The notes under the pieces: generated by a model
What the model was told of the DNA's origin: nothing
Database searches by the model: none
Seen by the model: the letters and a program-made list of their open reading frames with translations, nothing else
Source of the DNA: Rhizobium sp. Root483D2
GTDB taxonomy: Bacteria > Pseudomonadota > Alphaproteobacteria > Rhizobiales > Rhizobiaceae
DNA: 64,000 bases
Direction of reading: 5' to 3'
Assembly: GCF_001426685.1 (NCBI RefSeq)
Contig: NZ_LMFB01000009.1
Span: 200,454 to 264,453 of the forward strand
Part shown: one piece after another, positions 8,250-16,819 of the stretch
Numbering within the stretch: the first letter of the stretch is position 1
Layout of the letters: each line of letters starts with the position of its first letter
Position numbers and translations under genes: made by a program

Positions 8250-9526
8250 TCAAGATCGATGACAGGCTTTACGACAACGCCTATTTCGAAAAAACCTCGG
8301 CCCGCCTGACGGAGCAAACCGGCCTTTTATCGCGCGATGGCGGCCGCTACGCGGTGTGTTTTGCGGAAACGGTGGACTGGCTGTCGCTGTTTTTCGCCAT
8401 CCGCACGGCCGGCGCCAGCGTCCTGCCGATCCATCCCGGCACGCCCTATGCCGCCGCCCGCAAGCTTGCCATCGGCGCCGGCTGCGACCGGCTGTTTTAC
8501 AACAGCCTGACAGCGGACGTGCTCGATGCACCGTCGGTATCTTTTGAGAAAGGCCAGCTTCTGCAGATGAGCTCCGGCACGACCGGCGCGCCAAAATGCG
8601 TGGCGCGGAACTGGGACGAGATCGACGCCGAGATCGAAAGCTATGTCCGCGCATTCGCAGAGCCGGAAGATATGACCCCGGTCGTCGCCTGCCCGGCCAC
8701 CCATTCCTATGGGCTGATCTGCGGTATTCTCGTGGCGCTGAAGCGCGGCCAGGTGCCGGTGGTCGTCAATACTGCCAATCCGAAATATCTCCTGAAAATT
8801 CTGCGCGAAACCGAACGGCCGCTGCTCTATTCGTCACCGGCGATCCTGCACACGCTCGCCCGGCTGTTGCCGCAGGATGAGCAGATCCACGCAACCATGA
8901 CATCCGGCACGCTGTTGCCCGATGCCTGGTTCTCGCTGATCCGCGCGAAAAGCCAGCACATGTTCCAGCAATATGGCTGCTCTGAAGCGGGTTGCATCGC
9001 CATCAACCCCGACGTGACCGCAACGGGAGACATGGGGTTCGTCCTGCCGCATCTGACGGCCGAAACGGGCGGTAGCGCCGATGACGCTGGCGAGATCGTG
9101 GTGAAGAATGCGGCCGGCAGCGTGATCCACACGCGCGACCTCGGCTATCTCAGCGATAACGGCATGCTCGTCTTCATCTCCCGCATGGACGACATGATCA
9201 ACGTCTCCGGATTGAACGTCTATCCGAAAGATGTCGAGGACGCCGTCATGATCATGCCCGATGTCACCGACGCCGTTGCCTTCCGCAAGGCGGACCGGTT
9301 CGCCGGCGAGCGTGTCGCGCTGCTGTTCAGCGCCAGCCAAAGTCTGGCACCGCAGTCGGTGCGCGAATGGTGCAGCCGGCATCTGGCCAGCCACCAGTTG
9401 CCGATGGAGATCCTGCAGGTCGACGCCATTCCGCGCCAGGCAAACGGCAAGATCAGCCGCCGCGACGTGGCGGAACGCCATGCTGCAGGCGAGTTTGCAA
9501 CACCTTCCGCCGGAGCGGCATCATGA
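8246..9526 (+). CDS. asbC: AsbC-like 3,4-dihydroxybenzoate:carrier AMP ligase
   Basis: Predicted 426-residue adenylate-forming enzyme (ANL superfamily) that would activate 3,4-dihydroxybenzoate and load it on the carrier domain encoded next. Visible are the P-loop-like motif QMSSGTTGAPKCV, the A5-type FQQYGCSEAGCIAIN, the A7/A8 region HTRDLGYLSDNGMLVF followed by SRMDDMINVSG, and the late lysine motif RQANGKISRR. It is shorter than typical NRPS A-domains and close to Bacillus AsbC (about 412). It overlaps both neighbours by 4 nt (ATGA at each end). The substrate is inferred from the adjacent dehydroshikimate dehydratase, which makes the 3,4-isomer rather than 2,3-dihydroxybenzoate. Confidence 0.87.
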   Translation: MIKIDDRLYDNAYFEKTSARLTEQTGLLSRDGGRYAVCFAETVDWLSLFFAIRTAGASVLPIHPGTPYAAARKLAIGAGCDRLFYNSLTADVLDAPSVSFEKGQLLQMSSGTTGAPKCVARNWDEIDAEIESYVRAFAEPEDMTPVVACPATHSYGLICGILVALKRGQVPVVVNTANPKYLLKILRETERPLLYSSPAILHTLARLLPQDEQIHATMTSGTLLPDAWFSLIRAKSQHMFQQYGCSEAGCIAINPDVTATGDMGFVLPHLTAETGGSADDAGEIVVKNAAGSVIHTRDLGYLSDNGMLVFISRMDDMINVSGLNVYPKDVEDAVMIMPDVTDAVAFRKADRFAGERVALLFSASQSLAPQSVREWCSRHLASHQLPMEILQVDAIPRQANGKISRRDVAERHAAGEFATPSAGAAS

Positions 9527-10836
9527 CCCAGAGCGAAATCCTCACCGCCATCCATACGGTTTTGAGTGAACATATGCAGCATGCGCATCTCGACGGCTTC
9601 GGTCCCGATGCGCGCCTGAACGAGGACCTCTACCTCGATTCCGTGCTGATCCTGCAGATTTTCCTCAATCTCGAGCTGGAATACGGCCTTTCCGTTCCGG
9701 AAGAGGCGATCGCCAAGCAGGATATTGAGACCGTCGCCGATCTGGTTGCGCTGTACCATCAGGGCGATGCCACGGCCGTGGTCCCGGCGTTTGCCCTCAC
9801 CGGCGGCACCAGCGACGAAGGCGTACATGGAGAGGCCTATTACGACATCAAGGTTCACTGCTTCGTCAGTTGCGTCTGCGACGGCCTGAAGCGCCGGGGC
9901 CTTGATCACAGGCCGTTCTACTTCGGTGTCTGGGACGCACAATTTGCCATCGGCGACCGGTTCGAACTGCTCTATCACGCCCCCGGGATCACCCAGGAAT
10001 TCCTGCATGGATGGTTCCAGCGGCTTTATGGCGTCGCGGTTCGGGAGTGGTACGATCCTGAAAGGACCAAGATCGAAAACCTGGCGTCGCTGCTCGACCT
10101 CCTTCAGAACCGTAGCGACACCGGGTCCGTCATGGTGATGCTGGACATGTTCCACCTGCCGGAGCGCGAAAACAAGTTCAACCAGAACCCGTTCCCGCAT
10201 TACCTGATGCTCCAGGAAACCGGCGATCCGCAAACCTGGTTCGTGCACGATCCCGATTATCGCTGGGAAGGCGAGATCGCGCGCGAAAAGGTCATTCACG
10301 CCATCATGCAGCCCACCGTCGGCGGTGGCTACGTCTTCGACAGTACGCAAGCGCGAACGCCCGAACCGGACGATCTCAAAGCCTATTTCGAAGCCTGCTT
10401 CGTGAGAGAGACGAACCCGCTCGTCGATGCGGTGCGCACCATCGTCACGGCACATCTTGCCAGAGACGGCGGCATAACATTGTCCGGCCTGACGGCTGCA
10501 GTGCGCGAACTGCCCGTCATCACCATCCGCAAATATGCCTATGAGCACGGCTTCGCCTTCTTCTGGCGCGCGCTGAAACTGCCGGCCGCGGAGTTTGAAA
10601 CATGGTGCGAGGAGATCGAAGCGCTGGTGCAATCGCTCAAGACGCTGCACTACGCCTGCATGAAACTCTCCCAGACCGGAGATCGCGCGCTTTCCGCGCC
10701 AGTGTTCGAAAGGCTCGACGAGGCCGGCCGGCTGGAGACCAGGCTGAAAGACAAACTGGCGGAGATCTTCGATCTCTGGTGCGAACAGAATGTTGCGCCG
10801 CGCGTCAATGTCACAATGCTGAAAAGGGCCGTCTGA
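9523..10836 (+). CDS. asbDE: AsbD-AsbE fusion: aryl carrier protein + spermidine acyltransferase
   Basis: Predicted 437-residue protein joining two petrobactin functions that are separate genes in Bacillus. Residues 1-85 are a carrier domain like AsbD, with RLNEDLYLDSVLILQ giving the phosphopantetheine serine at Ser40. A short Ala/Gly/Thr linker (about 86-103) follows. Residues 104-437 resemble AsbE, which transfers 3,4-dihydroxybenzoate from the carrier to spermidine. The second part shows HCFVSC (Cys113, Cys117), PHYLMLQE (His226) and FVHDPD (Asp243/245). Their order fits a papain-like BtrH-type acyltransferase triad; that mechanistic reading is my inference. The ATG at 9523 lies in the asbC stop (ATGA), and the gene ends 1 nt into asbF (TGATG). 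Confidence 0.85.
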   Translation: MTQSEILTAIHTVLSEHMQHAHLDGFGPDARLNEDLYLDSVLILQIFLNLELEYGLSVPEEAIAKQDIETVADLVALYHQGDATAVVPAFALTGGTSDEGVHGEAYYDIKVHCFVSCVCDGLKRRGLDHRPFYFGVWDAQFAIGDRFELLYHAPGITQEFLHGWFQRLYGVAVREWYDPERTKIENLASLLDLLQNRSDTGSVMVMLDMFHLPERENKFNQNPFPHYLMLQETGDPQTWFVHDPDYRWEGEIAREKVIHAIMQPTVGGGYVFDSTQARTPEPDDLKAYFEACFVRETNPLVDAVRTIVTAHLARDGGITLSGLTAAVRELPVITIRKYAYEHGFAFFWRALKLPAAEFETWCEEIEALVQSLKTLHYACMKLSQTGDRALSAPVFERLDEAGRLETRLKDKLAEIFDLWCEQNVAPRVNVTMLKRAV

Positions 10837-11681
10837 TGCGAGTTTCGCTTTGCACCATCACCTTTCGTCACCATCTCATCTCGCTCGGTGAAATCGCCGC
10901 CTGGGCGCAGTCCAACGATTTCCAGGGCATCGAGCTCTGGGGCGCACATGCGCGCAATCTAGCACAGCAGCCGGACCGCAACGCGGAATGGCTGGACGGT
11001 TTCGGGCTTTCGGTGCCGATGATCAGCGACTATCTGCCTGTTGATGCCGATCCCGAAACCTTGCGCCTCAAGACCGTGGAACTATGCAGGCTCGCCCGCC
11101 GCTGGCGAACGCGGAAAATCCGCACATTTGCCGGCAATCGCGGCAGTCTTGCCACATCGGCCGAAGACCGGCGCGTGATGGTCGAACGGCTGCACGATAT
11201 CTGCGCCATCACCGCCAGCTATGGCATCCACCTGCTGGTGGAAACCCACCCGCAAACATTGGCCGATACTGCCGGCTCCACCCTGCAACTGATCGCCGAG
11301 GTCGATCATCCCTTCTTCTCCATCAACTATGACAGTTTACATGTCTGGGAAAGCGGCGCCGACCCCGTCACCGTGCACCGCGAGATGAAGCCGCATATCC
11401 GTCACTATCACCTGAAGAACATTCGCGACCGGTCCGATCTTTCCGTGTTCGAACCCGCCAACGTCTATGCCGCCGCAGGACGGCGCACTGGCATGACGCC
11501 GCTGTTTGAAGGTGCTGTCGATTACACCACCTTTCTCGCCGAGCTGTCCGGCGATCCACAGATCGATGCCTCGCTGGAATGGATCGGCAACGATTGCCTC
11601 GACATCCTACGGCGCGACCGGCGGCAGGTACGGCAGGTGATCGACCGGCGTGAACCTTTACGGCGGACAGTCAATTTTTAG
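10836..11681 (+). CDS. asbF: AsbF-like 3-dehydroshikimate dehydratase
   Basis: Predicted 281-residue TIM-barrel enzyme converting 3-dehydroshikimate to 3,4-dihydroxybenzoate (protocatechuate), the catechol of petrobactin. It matches Bacillus AsbF (about 280 residues) throughout: SLCTITFRHHLISL at the N-terminus, GIELWGAHARNL, KIRTFAG, HVWESGADPV, HYHLKNI and NVYAAAGRRTGMTPLFEG. The metal-binding residues by pattern are Glu136 (LLVETHP), Asp166 (NYDSLH), His192 and Glu248 (SLEWIG). The start ATG overlaps the upstream stop (TGATG); a longer upstream reading would run into the asbDE coding region and is rejected. This is the strongest single marker for 3,4-catecholate chemistry in the operon. 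Confidence 0.92.
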   Translation: MRVSLCTITFRHHLISLGEIAAWAQSNDFQGIELWGAHARNLAQQPDRNAEWLDGFGLSVPMISDYLPVDADPETLRLKTVELCRLARRWRTRKIRTFAGNRGSLATSAEDRRVMVERLHDICAITASYGIHLLVETHPQTLADTAGSTLQLIAEVDHPFFSINYDSLHVWESGADPVTVHREMKPHIRHYHLKNIRDRSDLSVFEPANVYAAAGRRTGMTPLFEGAVDYTTFLAELSGDPQIDASLEWIGNDCLDILRRDRRQVRQVIDRREPLRRTVNF

Positions 11682-12134
11682 GATGGTGGCGAGGCGGAAA
11701 CTGACGATCGCTCTGGCCGCTGCGCAATGGGCGGTTGCCTTCATGGCCACGGCGGGGCCGGTGACGATCAACATGACCATGGAGGGCGATAATCTTCTCC
11801 AGCGTAACATCAGACAGCACTTGGGGTTGCCGAAGTGCTTCGCTATGCCGTCAGCGATGACTATTGCCATGATCTTCCTATTTTACAGCGCCGCCCGTCA
11901 ACCCAAAAGGGATCGAACTCTTCGCCAAAATCATCGATCAGTTCCAACGAATAAAGCGCTGCCGCGTCATCTCTAAGAAGATTAAACCGGCAACGGCATT
12001 TCGGTTGCATTTACTGCAAGTCCTTAGCAGATAATTACAATAATACTGTGGAAACGCGCCGTGACAAGCCGCCGCCCATTCCCCCTTTCCCAAGCGGACT
12101 GTACAACACCTCTAGTATAAGTTGAGGGGCAGGG
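11682..12134 (+). other. intergenic region between asb operon and T2SS operon
   Basis: No convincing gene is seen in 453 nt. An open frame from about 11683 to 11976 begins with a hydrophobic stretch (KLTIALAAAQWAVAFMATAG) but has no recognisable family, and its second half is basic and low-complexity. At 11917-12030 a second frame (IELFAKIIDQFQRIKRC, then VISKKIKPATAF) faintly resembles the C-terminus of IS5-type transposases, suggesting a decayed insertion element. The 100 nt before gspD are AT-rich in part and should contain the T2SS promoter, but I could not pick -35/-10 boxes with confidence. Confidence 0.35.
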
Positions 12135-14249
12135 GTGCTTACGATTCGGGTTGGCTTCAGCATGGTTCTCGCCGTGCTGGCGGGGTGTGCCTCGGAAAAT
12201 AGCGATGATAAGTGGGCGTCGTTGATGGAAGGTGTCGAGCGGCCGCGGGCGCATGACGCGCGCGGTTATCCGAATTCCAACGTGATCAAGGGCGGCACGG
12301 TCACGGGCTCGACGCCGGCGGGATTTGCGCAGATCGGCAGTGGCGAGTTTACCGGACAGTCCATGTCGTCGGTGACGGGTGGTGCGGCGGCGGATGGGTC
12401 CGAAGGCTATACGATCAATCTCGTCGATGCGCCGGTGGCTTTGGCGGCCAAGAAAATCCTTGGCGACATCATGGGATATACCTATCTCGTCGATCCCAAG
12501 GTTACCGGCACGGTGACATTGCAGACCAGCCATGCGATGTCGAAACAGAGCCTTTTGGATATCCTTGAAGTATCTTTGGCCGCCAATGGCGCAGCGATCG
12601 TCAAGAAGGCGGACCGCTACGAGATCGTGCCCTATTCCGAGGCAACGGCATCGAACGCGATCATCAGCGGCGGCCGTCTGCCGAAGAACGAGCCGGGCAT
12701 GAAAGTTCAGGTTCTGCAGCTGAAATATATCGCAGCCGACGAGATGCGCGACATCATCGAGGAGGTGAGCAAGAAGGGTGCGGTGCTGCGCACCGACCCT
12801 GCCCGCAACTATATCGTTGTCGCTGGCAACAATGGCGAGCTTTCTGCTATCCGCGAAGCGATCTCGGTCTTCGATGTCGACTGGATGAAGGGCATGTCGA
12901 CGGCACTCTATCCTTTGAAGGCTTCGCAGCCGCAGGAACTGGTGAAAGAGCTCAATTCGGTGTTCGGGGCGGACGCTGGTCCCAACTCCAAAACGATCCG
13001 TTTCATCCCCAATACCCGTCTGAACGCGGTCCTTGCGATCACGTCGCGCCCGGCCTACCTGCCTAAGGTCTCCGCCTGGATCGCCAAGCTCGACAAGATC
13101 GCGCAAACCAATGAGGAGCAGCTGTTCGTCTACGAGATCCAGAACCGGCCGGCGGCGGAACTGGCAAAAGTGCTGCAGAACGTGCTCGCCAGCGCCAAAT
13201 CGAATGGCGGGACTATGGCTAGGCCAAGCCCGGTGGCACCCGATCTCGTTGCCGATACGATGCAGAGCGAGGGTGTCGATTATTCTCCGGAAGCCCAGGT
13301 CGAGAGCGAACCCGCCCTTTTGACAAGCGGCACTGTTCCATCCGTCGTTGCCGATACGGAAAACAACGCGCTGCTAATCTCCACCAATGCCCGCGAATAT
13401 CAGAGGATCGAGCAGATCCTGCGCCAGCTCGACGTTCTGCCAACCCAGGTCTTCCTCGAAGCTGTCATTGCCGAGGTGACGCTGAACGACGAACTCAAGT
13501 TCGGCCTTCGCTGGTATCTGGAAAACGGTAACCATTCTCTGGGCCTGTCAGATCTGGCATCCGGCGCGGTCACGGCGGCATTCCCCGGCTTTAACTGGAC
13601 CCATGTTTCTGCCAACGCCCAATCGGCCCTGTCGGCACTCTCAAGTGTGACCAAGGTCAAGGTGATCTCGTCGCCAAACCTGATGGTCATCAACAACCAG
13701 CAAGCGAAGTTGCAAGTCGGCGATCAGGTTCCCGTCATCACCCAGACAAGCACCAGCACGGAATCGGCCAACGCCGTCATCATCAACTCCGTCGAAATGA
13801 AGGATACAGGCATCATCCTCTCGGTCACGCCCCGGATCAACAGTTCCGGCCGGGTGATGCTCGATATCCAGCAGGAGGTCAGCAATGTCGTTGCGACCAC
13901 CACGTCGGGGATTGATTCGCCGACGATCCAGCAGAGAAAGATTGCGACCCGCGTCGTCGTTCATGACGGGGAGAGCCTGGCACTCGGTGGATTGATCCAG
14001 GAGAAGAAATCCCTCAACCAGAGAAAGGTGCCGGTGCTCGGCGATATCCCGCTGCTCGGCAATGCGTTCAAGTCGAAGACCGATGGCATCAACCGCACCG
14101 AGCTGATCATCTTTATCCGTCCGCGCATCGTCCGCGATAGCGAGGAGGCGCGTCAGGCGACCGACGAGTTCCGCCAGCAGTTTGATTTTGGAGACAGCGA
14201 TACGCCCGGCAAGCGCATGAAGCGCGATCTCATCCGGTTGGCAAACTAG
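12135..14249 (+). CDS. gspD: Type II secretion system secretin GspD
   Basis: Predicted 704-residue outer-membrane secretin forming the exit pore. A lipoprotein signal peptide is visible (SMVLAVLAGC, lipid-modified Cys18), so it may reach the outer membrane without a separate pilotin. The N0/N1 domains start near residue 93 (INLVDAPVALAAKKIL). N2 and N3 repeats follow (VQVLQLKYIAADEMRDI; LNAVLAITSRPAYLP; VYEIQNRPAAELAKVL). The C-terminal secretin core has VFLEAVIAEVTL, LQVGDQVPVIT and GLIQEKKSLNQRKVPVLGD. The start is GTG at 12135 after GAGGGGCAGG. It heads a tightly packed T2SS operon; the next gene begins immediately after its stop. Confidence 0.94.
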   Translation: MLTIRVGFSMVLAVLAGCASENSDDKWASLMEGVERPRAHDARGYPNSNVIKGGTVTGSTPAGFAQIGSGEFTGQSMSSVTGGAAADGSEGYTINLVDAPVALAAKKILGDIMGYTYLVDPKVTGTVTLQTSHAMSKQSLLDILEVSLAANGAAIVKKADRYEIVPYSEATASNAIISGGRLPKNEPGMKVQVLQLKYIAADEMRDIIEEVSKKGAVLRTDPARNYIVVAGNNGELSAIREAISVFDVDWMKGMSTALYPLKASQPQELVKELNSVFGADAGPNSKTIRFIPNTRLNAVLAITSRPAYLPKVSAWIAKLDKIAQTNEEQLFVYEIQNRPAAELAKVLQNVLASAKSNGGTMARPSPVAPDLVADTMQSEGVDYSPEAQVESEPALLTSGTVPSVVADTENNALLISTNAREYQRIEQILRQLDVLPTQVFLEAVIAEVTLNDELKFGLRWYLENGNHSLGLSDLASGAVTAAFPGFNWTHVSANAQSALSALSSVTKVKVISSPNLMVINNQQAKLQVGDQVPVITQTSTSTESANAVIINSVEMKDTGIILSVTPRINSSGRVMLDIQQEVSNVVATTTSGIDSPTIQQRKIATRVVVHDGESLALGGLIQEKKSLNQRKVPVLGDIPLLGNAFKSKTDGINRTELIIFIRPRIVRDSEEARQATDEFRQQFDFGDSDTPGKRMKRDLIRLAN

Positions 14250-14732
14250 ATGGAGACGACAGAGATCAGCGTTCTGTTGCTTCTGGCGGTTCAACTGGCG
14301 GTGATTGCCATGATCGATCTGCGCAAGCTTGTCATTCCGGATCTGTGCAACATTGTGTTGGCCGCAACTGGATTGGCTGCGCATTGGCTACTCGGCAGTT
14401 TTGACCCGGTCCGGATTTCACTTGGAATACTCGTATTCGCAGGAACGTTTTCACTGGTTCGTTTCGTCCATTTTCGGGCAAGAGGCCAGATCGGCCTTGG
14501 ACTGGGCGATGTCAAAATGGCCGCTGCCGCGGGATGCTGGATCACGATTGCCAGTTTTCCGCTGTTTCTGGCGGTTTCCAGCCTCAGCGCGTTGGCATTC
14601 GCCCTGCTGACGCTTCCTTTCTGGAAGAAGGGTGCGCGGATGCAAAGAGTTCCGTTCGGCCCATTTCTCTCCGCCGGACTGTTGCTGACCTTTGTCTTTG
14701 AACTCAACTCCATCTCCGTTTTGATTGTCTAG
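14250..14732 (+). CDS. gspO: A24-family prepilin peptidase, short form (GspO-like)
   Basis: Predicted 160-residue integral-membrane aspartic protease that would process the pseudopilins GspG, H, I, J and K. The two active-site aspartates are visible: Asp23 in MIDLRKLVIPD and Asp87 in GLGLGDVKMAAAAG, with a conserved FGPFL near the C-terminus. It lacks the N-terminal zinc/N-methyltransferase domain of classical GspO/PilD, so it resembles the CpaA/TadV short form. It should cleave but may not N-methylate. The ATG follows the gspD stop with no gap and the gene abuts gspG. Confidence 0.85.
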   Translation: METTEISVLLLLAVQLAVIAMIDLRKLVIPDLCNIVLAATGLAAHWLLGSFDPVRISLGILVFAGTFSLVRFVHFRARGQIGLGLGDVKMAAAAGCWITIASFPLFLAVSSLSALAFALLTLPFWKKGARMQRVPFGPFLSAGLLLTFVFELNSISVLIV

Positions 14733-15203
14733 GTGCCGTCGATGATGCGTATGCTCTCCTCCCGTTTCCAAATGTTCAGGGCAAGGCGAAAGCGGTCTGC
14801 CGAACTGGAGGCTGGTTTCTCGCTGGTGGAGCTTCTTGTCGTTTTGGCGATCATCGCCATGACCACCGCAATCGTCGCTCCCCGCGTCCTTGGCTATCTC
14901 GGCTCCGCACGAACCGATAGCGCCAAGGTTCAGGTGAAAAATCTCGAAAGCGCGCTTGAACTCTATTTTCTGGATTCGGGCCGGTATCCGACACAGGAAG
15001 AGAGCTTGGCGGCTCTTTCAACCCGTCCAGCAGGCAGTCCTGTCTGGAACGGCCCCTATTTGAAGGATGCCGGAGATCTGAGGGATCCTTGGGGCAACGT
15101 CTACCAGTACCGGGCTCCGGAGGGTGACACTTCCTTTGCTGTGATTTCGCTGGGGAGGGACGGCAAAACAGGGGGCGAAGGGGAAGACCGTGACATCCCT
15201 TAG
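14733..15203 (+). CDS. gspG: Type II secretion major pseudopilin GspG
   Basis: Predicted 156-residue major pseudopilin. After a basic leader of about 27 residues comes the class III prepilin site G|FSLVELLVVLAII with Glu at +5. The globular part has the GspG signature NLESALELYFLDSGRYPT, then GPYLKDAGDLRDPWGNVYQY and a Gly/Glu/Asp-rich C-terminus like the calcium-binding end of GspG. GTG at 14733 directly follows the gspO stop; ATG at 14742 is an alternative start giving a leader three residues shorter. It overlaps the next gene by 14 nt. Confidence 0.93.
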   Translation: MPSMMRMLSSRFQMFRARRKRSAELEAGFSLVELLVVLAIIAMTTAIVAPRVLGYLGSARTDSAKVQVKNLESALELYFLDSGRYPTQEESLAALSTRPAGSPVWNGPYLKDAGDLRDPWGNVYQYRAPEGDTSFAVISLGRDGKTGGEGEDRDIP

Positions 15204-16227
15204 CGCATCGCCATCCTTTTCGCGCCTGAGCGACGGCTGCCTCGATTTCTTCGTCTGGTGGCAGAACGAGATGCTGCAGATGCGGCCGCACCTGCCCTGG
15301 AGAAAGACGAAACAACGGGATCAACGTCAGGTCGTGATCGGCAAGTCCGGCTTCTCGCTTGATGGTGGCGCCTTCCAGCCCCTGTCAACGATGGGTGAGA
15401 CGTTGCTCGCATTGAAGGCGGCCGGAGATTTTCAGGATGACGCGATCCGACTTGTTCTGAATGACACAAGATATCTCGAACGGACCATTTCACACCGGCG
15501 GCTTCCGCTATCGATCTTGAAACGGGCTGCCGAGCTGGACATCCTCACGGAAACGCCATTCCGCGTCGAAGACGTCAAAATTCTTCTGTCAGAGCCGCAC
15601 AAACGCGATGCCACCTATTTCATTTTACGGCGTGACGTCATTGACGAGTTGAGAACGCAATTTCGGCATGCCGGGGTTGAGGTCTCCGGTATTTATCTGG
15701 GATCCGGGCAGGTCGAGGTACTCTCCGGCTTGCGGCCGGCAGATTTTTCGCAACGGCCGCACCGGGATATTCGCCGGACACTCAACTGGCTTCTTGCACT
15801 TTTGATTGTTCTTGGCTGCTTGTTTTGCGCTTACCAGGTTCAGCAAAAGACATCTACCGCAGCGGCCGTGCTTGAGGTTGAAATCGGCGAGGCCAGCAAA
15901 CAGGCGCATGCCGCCCGGGCCCGTTACGATCAATATGCGAAAAAATCCCAGCAGTTGCAGGCGCTCAAACAGTCGAAAAAGCTGGAGGTGGTCAAGGCTT
16001 GGGAAGAACTCAGCCGCATTCTTCCTGACACCGCATTCCTGACTGATCTGACCATCAAGGACGAGAGAGTTGCAATAGCCGGCTTCTCGGAAAAACCGGC
16101 AACGCTGATCGGCAGTATCGAGGCAAGCGCCTTGTTTCAACGGGCGCAATTTACATCTCCTGTGGTGAAGGTTCCGGGATTCGCCGGGGATAATTTTCAC
16201 ATTTCATTCGAGCAGGAAGAGCAATAG
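15190..16227 (+). CDS. gspL: GspL-like / PilN-type inner-membrane assembly protein
   Basis: Predicted 345-residue bitopic inner-membrane protein. Residues 1-190 form a cytoplasmic domain (ActA-like fold expected; RLPLSILKRAAELDILTE, then TYFILRRDVIDEL). A single membrane helix lies at about 198-216 (LNWLLALLIVLGCLFCAY), and the periplasmic part is coiled-coil then ferredoxin-like (SRILPDTAFLTDLTI), as in PilN/GspL. It would link the GspE ATPase to the pseudopilus base. The GTG start at 15190 lies inside the end of gspG. The assignment rests on topology and operon position more than on sequence motifs. Confidence 0.75.
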   Translation: MTSLSASPSFSRLSDGCLDFFVWWQNEMLQMRPHLPWRKTKQRDQRQVVIGKSGFSLDGGAFQPLSTMGETLLALKAAGDFQDDAIRLVLNDTRYLERTISHRRLPLSILKRAAELDILTETPFRVEDVKILLSEPHKRDATYFILRRDVIDELRTQFRHAGVEVSGIYLGSGQVEVLSGLRPADFSQRPHRDIRRTLNWLLALLIVLGCLFCAYQVQQKTSTAAAVLEVEIGEASKQAHAARARYDQYAKKSQQLQALKQSKKLEVVKAWEELSRILPDTAFLTDLTIKDERVAIAGFSEKPATLIGSIEASALFQRAQFTSPVVKVPGFAGDNFHISFEQEEQ

Positions 16228-16228
16228 A

Positions 16229-16810
16229 ATGCTGGCTTCCCTGATGAATGCCACGAACCGGACACAGCGCATCGTTGCATTGGTTTTTGCCGTGGTGATG
16301 GTCGCCGGGTTGGCCGGCGTGATCCAGATGGCGGTGACAAGCCTTTATTCCGGCTACACGGCCATCGACGAGAAGAGAGCCTTGCTCGGCAAGCTTAAAG
16401 CCATCGCTACTGCAGGCGTGTCATTCGAAGCGCAACTGCTTCCCGAAAATGACGGAAACCCGATGCTTTTGAGCGGCGAGAATGAAGCCGTCATGAGCGC
16501 TGCCTTGCAATCCTGGCTGCAGGATGTGGTTGGCACAGCCGGGGGGCAGATAAACTCCGTCAACAATGTCAGCGAAACCGGTGAAAACGGCTTCAGGATG
16601 ATTGGGCTTAAAGCCAACCTGTCCGGAAGCATGGAGGTTGTTCATCGCACCATCGCATCGATCGAAAACAACCAGCCGAGGCTTTTCATCAAAGAGGTGG
16701 TGCTGAACTCGACCTACCAGCAAACATCAGCCGAAGAAAACCTGCCTGCCGAACTGACGGCCACGATTGTCTTTCTGGGTGCTTCCGGTGCTCCAGGCAA
16801 ACCGCTGTAG
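16229..16810 (+). CDS. gspM: GspM-like inner-membrane protein (T2SSM_b type)
   Basis: Predicted 193-residue protein with a short cytoplasmic tail, one membrane helix (about 15-38; ALVFAVVMVAGLAGVIQMAV) and a periplasmic ferredoxin-like domain (LQSWLQDVVGTAGGQIN, then SMEVVHRTIASIENNQPRLF). This pattern fits GspM/PilO-type partners of GspL in alphaproteobacterial T2SS. The ATG follows the gspL stop by one nucleotide. The call depends partly on context. Confidence 0.75.
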   Translation: MLASLMNATNRTQRIVALVFAVVMVAGLAGVIQMAVTSLYSGYTAIDEKRALLGKLKAIATAGVSFEAQLLPENDGNPMLLSGENEAVMSAALQSWLQDVVGTAGGQINSVNNVSETGENGFRMIGLKANLSGSMEVVHRTIASIENNQPRLFIKEVVLNSTYQQTSAEENLPAELTATIVFLGASGAPGKPL

Positions 16811-16819
16811 GGAGATCGA

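Noticed and set aside
9220-10650. A 476-codon - strand open frame over asbC and asbDE
   Set aside because: It crosses two genes with well-matched domains and overlapping stops; no family features in the antisense reading.
11650-11976. A 108-codon + strand open frame starting inside asbF
   Set aside because: The start overlaps asbF out of frame, there is no good ribosome-binding site, and only a short hydrophobic stretch is suggestive. Kept as a note in the intergenic entry.
12024-13106. A 360-codon - strand open frame over the start of gspD
   Set aside because: Its translation is basic and low in hydrophobic periodicity; the + strand has a lipobox and secretin N-domains.
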